Below, in pieces: positions 58,909 to 64,000 of a stretch of DNA of 64,000 nt. Origin of the DNA: an uncultured Alphaproteobacteria bacterium (GTDB lineage Bacteria > Pseudomonadota > Alphaproteobacteria > RF32 > CAG-239); contig CAJTLY010000004.1 in NCBI GenBank assembly GCA_910577095.1, forward strand, positions 1-64,000, written 5' to 3'. The first letter of the stretch is position 1; each line of letters starts with the position of its first letter. The position numbers were made by a program, and so were the translations under genes. Below the pieces are notes generated by a model. It searched no databases and was not told the origin of the DNA. It saw nothing but the letters and a program-made list of their open reading frames with translations.

Positions 58909-61191
58909 TTAGTGTGTTTGCCATTGATCTGCGGTTCCTCTCACACCGTAATAATCGCTGTGTCCGCCGTTGTTGTCCGGCATTTTCAAATCTTCCGGTA
59001 TCATCAGAATAATCCGGCCCGACCCGGCAAGCCCCGACGGCATTTTAGCAAATTGCCGCAGCATCAAATAAACTCTCATCCCGCCATATTGAAACGGCTC
59101 CCGATATCCCTGCGGGGACACGCCGTCAATAAACGAATACCCCGCGGCTTTAATCGCCGCCGTATCTTCTTTACCAACCTTTCTGATTTTACCTTCCCTT
59201 ATCAATTGTTCCAACCCGGCTTTCTCCGGCAGAATATCCAACGACAAAAATTCGCCGTCGACAATTTGCGGACTGTACTCATAGGCAGACAATTCGACTT
59301 CTTCACCGACCGCCGGCTGAGACAAAACCTGTACGTTCTTAAGGCCGATGTTCAATTCCTCCGCTGCCGCGGCAATTTCGTCACTCCCGTAATAATAATT
59401 CAGGCAACGGTCATTGCTGTCGTTCATATAATTGCCGTGGCGGTTTTTGGTCTGCACTTCGGCTTTCATTCCGCGGATCATCTGTTCATAATGGCCGCCG
59501 GCCAACACTGCCCGCAAATCGGTTTGCGGCGCGGTATAAATGTTCCAAATTATCGGATGATAAGCAGACAAAAGCAAAATGACGCATTTTCCCGGCCGGT
59601 TGACTTTAACATCGACGGAATAAGTCAAACTCTGATCGCTGATAAACAGGTTATCCGCTTTGCCGTTGCCTTTGTACGAACTGTAGGCATAAACTTCGCA
59701 ATCATCGCCGATGTTCTTCAACTGGCAGCGAACCGGTTCCTTCTCCTTAAATTTCTCCGAATATTGCTTTTTATCAAACCACTGTACCGCCTTGTCATAA
59801 ACGTCAAGCAGACAGCTGCGATTCTCGCACCCCTGCAAACGATAGGCGGCATAAGCGGTATAAGTGTCGACAACTCGGCGTTCGTCTTCCCCTTTCACTT
59901 GCGCAGCCGCTTTTTTGAACACCTGATTTTTCTGCCGTAGTTCATCATCGGCACAAATCACTTTTTCGGTCATATTCGCCGGAAAGTTACAATCGACAAA
60001 TTGCGGCGCTTTTTTTAGCGGCAGCATCATATAAGCATGCGAAAACATATCCGGTTTTCTCTTCATATCTTTAAATGTCTGTTCCAACTTAAGATTTGAA
60101 GGCGGAGTGATGCCGGGTGCCAAAAAGATGTTTTCATGCTCGACCCCTGCCGGCAAACGATCAATGTTTTCGGTTATCACATAACCGCTCAGTCCCTGCC
60201 CGGCATGCTGCCACAAAAATTTATAATCAGACGATTTAAAATAAAAATTCTCATTATCCAGATTAACCACACCGTCACTTTTCATCTGCTCGATATCCGC
60301 CGCTGACAGTTTGCGGGCTTTACCGGCCTCAATCAGTTGTTTCCAGCCTTCTTCGCGCGGACGCAGTCCTTCCGTTTGCCGTCCTCCGGCCGCAAGGTCC
60401 GAAACCTCATACCGGTCAAGCGGCGCATTATCGCCGATTTTGCCGTCATAAATCACATTTGTCCGCCCGGCATCAATTTGGTGACGGTCCAAAAATTCTT
60501 TTGCCTGTTCCAACGTCATATAACGGTTAAAACACATTTCGGCGTTTTTCGCCAAATCGGTTTTCAACCCAATCTTAACCGTCGTTTTTGCCGGATATCC
60601 GCGTACCGTCTGATAATCGTCGGCACCGACAAAAACCTGACGCAAATCCGTATCCTTTGTCACCAGCAGATTCCATACCCGCGCATATTGCGAGGACAAA
60701 AACAGATAAACGCATTTTCCCGGGCGATTAACCTTCAGCCGACTCTCAAAAGTATAATAATTGTCCGAAATCGATTCGCTGCGGCTGCGGTTGCCGGTAT
60801 CTTTTTCACTTAAAACATAAATCTCGCATTCGGGAGGAATTTGCAGCGTCTCACATCGTTCAACGTTCCCGAGAGACTGAAAAACATTTTTAATCGCATC
60901 ATATTTTTCAACCAGACACTCTTCACGGCGGCATCCGGCTGCCTGACGATATTCATTCCCGATACGTTCTTTTACCCGTTCATGAAAATCCAAATCATCT
61001 TCAGACATCGCCGTTTCAGTCCACTGATCCTCGCTTCGGCGCAACGTGCCGTTCAGCGCTCTCAGTTTCGGCGACAAACAAACATATCTTTCTGCCGTCG
61101 CTGACAACTCAGGCTGATTACAGTCCACTGCCGCCGCGACCGTTCCTGCCGACAGCACCCCTATGACTGCCAATTTCAACACTTTTTTCAT
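58909..61191 (-). CDS. Secreted protein with internal duplication and LprI/DUF1311-like motifs
   Basis: A protein of 760 residues with a signal peptide (MKKVLKLAVIGVLSAGTVAA). Two halves (about 25-385 and 390-760) are homologous. Each starts with a Cys-containing DUF1311/LprI-like helical part (CNQPELSATAERYVCLSPKL against CNFPANMTEKVICADDELRQ). Each then has the block VNRPGKCVYLFLSSQYARVW against VNRPGKCVILLLSAYHPIIW, followed by TDLRQV or TDLRAV. LprI-type domains occur in lysozyme inhibitors, but here they are only a small part of the protein. The long remaining parts are not recognised. I chose the ATG at 61191. Confidence 0.75.
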   Translation of the reverse strand: MKKVLKLAVIGVLSAGTVAAAVDCNQPELSATAERYVCLSPKLRALNGTLRRSEDQWTETAMSEDDLDFHERVKERIGNEYRQAAGCRREECLVEKYDAIKNVFQSLGNVERCETLQIPPECEIYVLSEKDTGNRSRSESISDNYYTFESRLKVNRPGKCVYLFLSSQYARVWNLLVTKDTDLRQVFVGADDYQTVRGYPAKTTVKIGLKTDLAKNAEMCFNRYMTLEQAKEFLDRHQIDAGRTNVIYDGKIGDNAPLDRYEVSDLAAGGRQTEGLRPREEGWKQLIEAGKARKLSAADIEQMKSDGVVNLDNENFYFKSSDYKFLWQHAGQGLSGYVITENIDRLPAGVEHENIFLAPGITPPSNLKLEQTFKDMKRKPDMFSHAYMMLPLKKAPQFVDCNFPANMTEKVICADDELRQKNQVFKKAAAQVKGEDERRVVDTYTAYAAYRLQGCENRSCLLDVYDKAVQWFDKKQYSEKFKEKEPVRCQLKNIGDDCEVYAYSSYKGNGKADNLFISDQSLTYSVDVKVNRPGKCVILLLSAYHPIIWNIYTAPQTDLRAVLAGGHYEQMIRGMKAEVQTKNRHGNYMNDSNDRCLNYYYGSDEIAAAAEELNIGLKNVQVLSQPAVGEEVELSAYEYSPQIVDGEFLSLDILPEKAGLEQLIREGKIRKVGKEDTAAIKAAGYSFIDGVSPQGYREPFQYGGMRVYLMLRQFAKMPSGLAGSGRIILMIPEDLKMPDNNGGHSDYYGVRGTADQWQTH

Positions 61192-61336
61192 CTGCCGCCC
61201 TTTCATCAATAATTTTCATAAAAACATTTTACCTTCGTGAATAAAAAAAGCAAAAAAATTATTTTTGCTGCCCATTGCAATAAGACTTGCAGCAAATGGG
61301 TTTATTGATTAAAATCGTTCGCCGTGAGGAAAGAAA

Positions 61337-62638
61337 ATGCAAGAAACGTTACCGGAATTTACCGTCAGTGAAATCTCTTTTGCGATCAAACGCACGATGG
61401 AAGACGCTTTTGCCCGCGTTCGGGTCAAAGGCGAAATTTTCGGCTGCAAACGCGCCGATTCCGGTCATTACTACCTGTCTTTGAAAGACGAAAACGCCAA
61501 CCTCTCCGCCGTCTGCTGGAAAGGAATTGCCGCCTCGCTGCCGGTCAGACCGGAAGACGGACTGGAAGTCGTCGCCACCGGCCGCATTACCACTTTTGCC
61601 GGCAAAAGCAGTTACCAACTGGTAATTGAACAAATGGAAGTGGCCGGCACCGGCGCCTTGCTCAAACTTTTGGAAGAACGCAAACAGAAATTTGCCGCCG
61701 AAGGCCTGTTCGATGCCGCTCATAAGAAAAAAATTCCGTATCTGCCGCGCACAATCGGCGTTGTCACCAGTCCGACCGGCGCGGTCATCCGCGACATTAT
61801 CCATCGCATCACCGACCGCTTTCCGTCCCGTGTCATCGTTTGGCCGACTTTGGTCCAAGGCGAAGGCGCGGCAACACAAATTGCCGCTGCCGTCAACGGC
61901 TTTAATGCTCTGCCGGCCAACGGCCCGATCCCGCGGCCCGATCTGCTGATCGTTGCTCGCGGCGGCGGTTCTCTGGAAGACCTGTGGTGCTTTAACGAAG
62001 AAATTGTCATCCGGGCGGTCTACAACTCCGCAATCCCGTTAATTTCCGCCGTCGGACACGAAACCGACACCATGCTGATCGATTATGTATCGGACCTGCG
62101 CGCACCCACACCGACCGGCGCCGCCGAATTTGCGGTACCGGTCAAAAGCGAACTGGATGCCGCGGTTCTCACATTGCAAAGCCGTCTTCTCAGCGCCGGC
62201 AACCGATATCTGCAAGAACGACGAAGCCTTCTCGACGGACTGAAACGCGGCATCCCCAACCTGGAACAGATTTTAACCGAAAACATCCAAAAACTCGACG
62301 ATCGCGTCGACCGTTTGCATCTGAGCTTCAAAAATTATCTTGAAAATCGCAAAAACCAACTCAGTTTAAATGAAATTAAACCTTTTTACATTACCACTAT
62401 ACTCGACAAGAAAAACGAAAACCTGCAAAACTTAAGTCTGCGGCTGGAGTCGGTCTCGGTAGAGTCTGTTTTGAAACGAGGTTTTGCCTGGATTAAAAAT
62501 CAACGGCAAAAAACCGTCTATAATGCGGCCGATGCCCGCAAAAGCGGCAGTCTTGAAATTGTATTTGCCGACGGCACGGTCAAAACCCGGCCGATAGTGA
62601 GGAAAAATGAATTACAAGGCGATCTGTTTGACAATTAG
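61337..62638 (+). CDS. xseA: Exodeoxyribonuclease VII large subunit
   Basis: XseA, with XseB, degrades single-stranded DNA from both ends. The 433-residue protein has the N-terminal OB-fold (about 1-105, FTVSEISFAIKRTMEDAFAR and VKGEIFGCKRADSGHYYLSL). Its catalytic domain shows VVTSPTGAVIRDIIHRITDR, the GGGSLEDLWCFNEEIVIRAV block and ISAVGHETDTMLIDYVSDLR, then APTPTGAAEF; all are diagnostic. A coiled-coil part and the C-terminal beta barrel follow. GAGGAAAG precedes the ATG. It overlaps the downstream M23 peptidase gene by 32 nt. xseB is not in this window. Confidence 0.95.
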   Translation: MQETLPEFTVSEISFAIKRTMEDAFARVRVKGEIFGCKRADSGHYYLSLKDENANLSAVCWKGIAASLPVRPEDGLEVVATGRITTFAGKSSYQLVIEQMEVAGTGALLKLLEERKQKFAAEGLFDAAHKKKIPYLPRTIGVVTSPTGAVIRDIIHRITDRFPSRVIVWPTLVQGEGAATQIAAAVNGFNALPANGPIPRPDLLIVARGGGSLEDLWCFNEEIVIRAVYNSAIPLISAVGHETDTMLIDYVSDLRAPTPTGAAEFAVPVKSELDAAVLTLQSRLLSAGNRYLQERRSLLDGLKRGIPNLEQILTENIQKLDDRVDRLHLSFKNYLENRKNQLSLNEIKPFYITTILDKKNENLQNLSLRLESVSVESVLKRGFAWIKNQRQKTVYNAADARKSGSLEIVFADGTVKTRPIVRKNELQGDLFDN

Positions 62639-63458
62639 CCTGCTGGCAGCAGCTGCCCCGACAACCGCATTGGAACTGTGCGGAGATTTCAATCAGGGTG
62701 AGATCATCATCGGCAAAACCGAAGACGAAGCGTCCGTCGTAACTTTCAATCAAAAACAATATCCGATTACCGAAGACGGCTACTTCATTCTCGCATTCGG
62801 CCGCGACCAACATGCCGAAGCCGAATTGCAGCTTTCATACCCTCACGACGCTTCCGTATTCTACAAACTCCCGGTTAAAACCTATCAATGGAACATTCAG
62901 CGCATTAACGGTGTTTCTCAGCAAAAAGTAACCCCCGATTCTTCGCATGACGCCGAAATCGCCCGCGAACAAAAAGACGTACGCCGCTCGCTCACCAACC
63001 TCGAACCCGGCGACTATTGGCGTCAGGGGTTCATCCTGCCGGTTAAAGGACGCATCAGCGGAGAATTCGGCAATCAGCGTATTTTCAACGGTATTCCCAA
63101 AAGCCCGCACAGCGGTACCGACATTGCCGCTCCCGAAGGAACGCCGGTTAAGGCTTCCGGTGCCGGCAAGGTAATTTTGAGCGGCAAGAACTATTTCTAC
63201 ACCGGCAACATGGTGATTATCGACCACGGTCAGGGGCTGCAAACCATCTACGCCCATTTGAAAGAAGCGAAAGTCAAAACCGGACAAACCGTCAAACAGG
63301 GGCAAATCATCGGCCTGGTCGGCCATACCGGCCGCGCCACCGGACCGCACCTGCATTGGGGCGCATCACTCAACAACGTACGTTTTCGCCCTCATTCTCT
63401 CTTAAACCTCAATCAAAAAGCATGCCGGAAAGTCTCCGGTCAGAATATGGCTGAATAA
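62607..63458 (+). CDS. Periplasmic M23 (LytM-type) peptidase
   Basis: A 283-residue exported metalloendopeptidase of the lysostaphin/LytM type, acting on peptidoglycan cross-links. The signal peptide is MNYKAICLTISLLAAAAPTT. A beta-rich domain follows to about residue 135. The M23 domain (about 145-275) has GRISGEFGNQRIFNGIPKSP, then HSGTDIAAPEGTPVKA (His and Asp zinc ligands), ViIDHGQGLQTIYAHL (catalytic His in YAHL) and the third ligand in TGPHLHWG. All metal ligands are present, so it should be active. It is translated from inside the end of xseA and stops 2 nt before uppP. Confidence 0.92.
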   Translation: MNYKAICLTISLLAAAAPTTALELCGDFNQGEIIIGKTEDEASVVTFNQKQYPITEDGYFILAFGRDQHAEAELQLSYPHDASVFYKLPVKTYQWNIQRINGVSQQKVTPDSSHDAEIAREQKDVRRSLTNLEPGDYWRQGFILPVKGRISGEFGNQRIFNGIPKSPHSGTDIAAPEGTPVKASGAGKVILSGKNYFYTGNMVIIDHGQGLQTIYAHLKEAKVKTGQTVKQGQIIGLVGHTGRATGPHLHWGASLNNVRFRPHSLLNLNQKACRKVSGQNMAE

Positions 63459-63460
63459 AC

Positions 63461-64000
63461 ATGACAAACTTACAAATCATCATTCTTTCTGCATTGCAGG
63501 GCTTCACCGAATTTTTGCCCGTCAGCTCTTCGGGGCACCTGATTTTGCTTTCAAAACTAACCTCCTTTCCCGATCAGGGGCTGGAAATAGACATTGCCGT
63601 CCATGTCGGCTCCATTCTGGCAGTGATGATCTATTTTGCCCGTGACATTTATGACATGGCCTGCGGCCTGACTGCCGACTTGTTTAAACGTTTCCCAAAA
63701 TTGCAAAACCTCTTTATCAGAATTTCCACGCCCCGGCTGAAAGATTTTATTTTAAAACAACTCCCCGCCTACAACCCCAAATTGTTTTGGATGTTGGTTG
63801 TCGGCACCGTTCCGGCGATTGTTTTCGGACTTGCCTTGCATCATTTCGGCATGGACTGGCTGCGAAGCACTAAAATCATCGGCTGGAATATTTTGTTGTT
63901 CGGCATTTTATTGTGGATTGCCGACCATTATTCGCCGGCGGTACGCAAAATTGACGATATGACTTTCAAAGACGCCTTTTTAATCGGATTGGCGCAGTGT
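63461..64000 (+). CDS. uppP: Undecaprenyl-diphosphatase UppP, N-terminal part
   Basis: UppP (BacA) dephosphorylates undecaprenyl diphosphate to recycle the peptidoglycan lipid carrier. The gene runs off the right edge; 180 codons are visible. It starts MTNLQIIILSALQGFTEFLP, followed by VSSSGHLIL, the first conserved motif with catalytic Glu and the SSSGH sequence. LEIDIAVHVGSILAVMIYFA is the next family stretch. Several hydrophobic helices follow. The ATG is 2 nt after the M23 peptidase stop, suggesting a cell-wall operon xseA, M23, uppP. Confidence 0.95.
   Translation, partial: MTNLQIIILSALQGFTEFLPVSSSGHLILLSKLTSFPDQGLEIDIAVHVGSILAVMIYFARDIYDMACGLTADLFKRFPKLQNLFIRISTPRLKDFILKQLPAYNPKLFWMLVVGTVPAIVFGLALHHFGMDWLRSTKIIGWNILLFGILLWIADHYSPAVRKIDDMTFKDAFLIGLAQC

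Noticed and set aside
1..64000. CRISPR array, insertion sequences, prophage or integrase attachment sites
   Set aside because: No regularly spaced repeats, transposase, phage structural genes or direct tRNA-end duplications were seen; the only recombinase is the Mpi-type invertase.

Overview
The window comes from a Gram-negative bacterium. It has Tol genes, outer-membrane beta-barrels, an autotransporter, lipoproteins and a lipid A phosphoethanolamine transferase. Gene content and order (ybgC/tolQRA close to ruvCAB and yebC, a Sua5-type tsaC, an RNase D) fit an alphaproteobacterium. The Mpi-type invertase, chlamydia-like arginine/agmatine genes and phase-variable-looking promoters suggest an uncultured host-associated (gut) lineage. 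The taxonomy is inference; there is no rRNA gene to settle it. No insertion sequence, prophage or CRISPR array was seen.

Layout. 1-0.6 kb: start of a secreted surface protein behind a promoter segment flanked by inverted repeats. 0.6-10.6 kb: a leftward envelope/repair block (two membrane proteins, tolA, tolR, tolQ; ybgC, ruvB, ruvA; ruvC), interrupted by a 1.1 kb gene-poor stretch with a duplicated ruvA promoter, a pyrimidine-only tract and a structured RNA-like leader. 10.7-19.6 kb: yebC, a lipoprotein, prmA, an M24 peptidase, a thioredoxin-like protein, an orphan PilT/DotB-type ATPase, a MATE exporter, a phosphoesterase and a MerR regulator. 19.7-25.2 kb: an autotransporter behind a second inverted-repeat promoter segment of the same design, tRNA-Thr, an Mpi-type DNA invertase and an outer-membrane barrel. 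26.6-33.4 kb: a metallothionein-like 38-residue protein, then a rightward operon of two radical SAM enzymes, a CoaE-like kinase, a methyltransferase, an 86-residue repeat peptide and an ATP-grasp/protein-kinase fusion. 33.6-37.5 kb: a HAD protein, gene remnants, tRNA-Gln, a glycosyltransferase and a broken secreted-protein gene. 37.6-50 kb: aspS, rnd, tsaC, an HNH-like protein, pepA, a two-component system facing eptA, and a cyclophilin. 50-64 kb: an ATP-grasp / transglutaminase-7TM / retropepsin operon, a CHAP-like secreted protein, aaxA-aaxB-aaxC, a duplicated secreted protein, xseA, an M23 peptidase and the start of uppP.

Three systems stand out. First, the 26.8-33.4 kb operon has the logic of an undescribed ribosomally made, post-translationally modified peptide pathway; its small protein carries four ESPxY repeats at the N-terminus and a basic tail. 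Second, two surface-protein genes sit behind about 100 bp segments bounded by the same imperfect inverted repeat and containing the same internal element at the same distance. A related unpaired site lies before a glycosyltransferase, and an Mpi-type invertase lies 1 kb from one of them; together this reads as a phase-variation regulon. Third, aaxA-aaxB-aaxC is a complete chlamydia-type arginine uptake, decarboxylation and agmatine exchange system.
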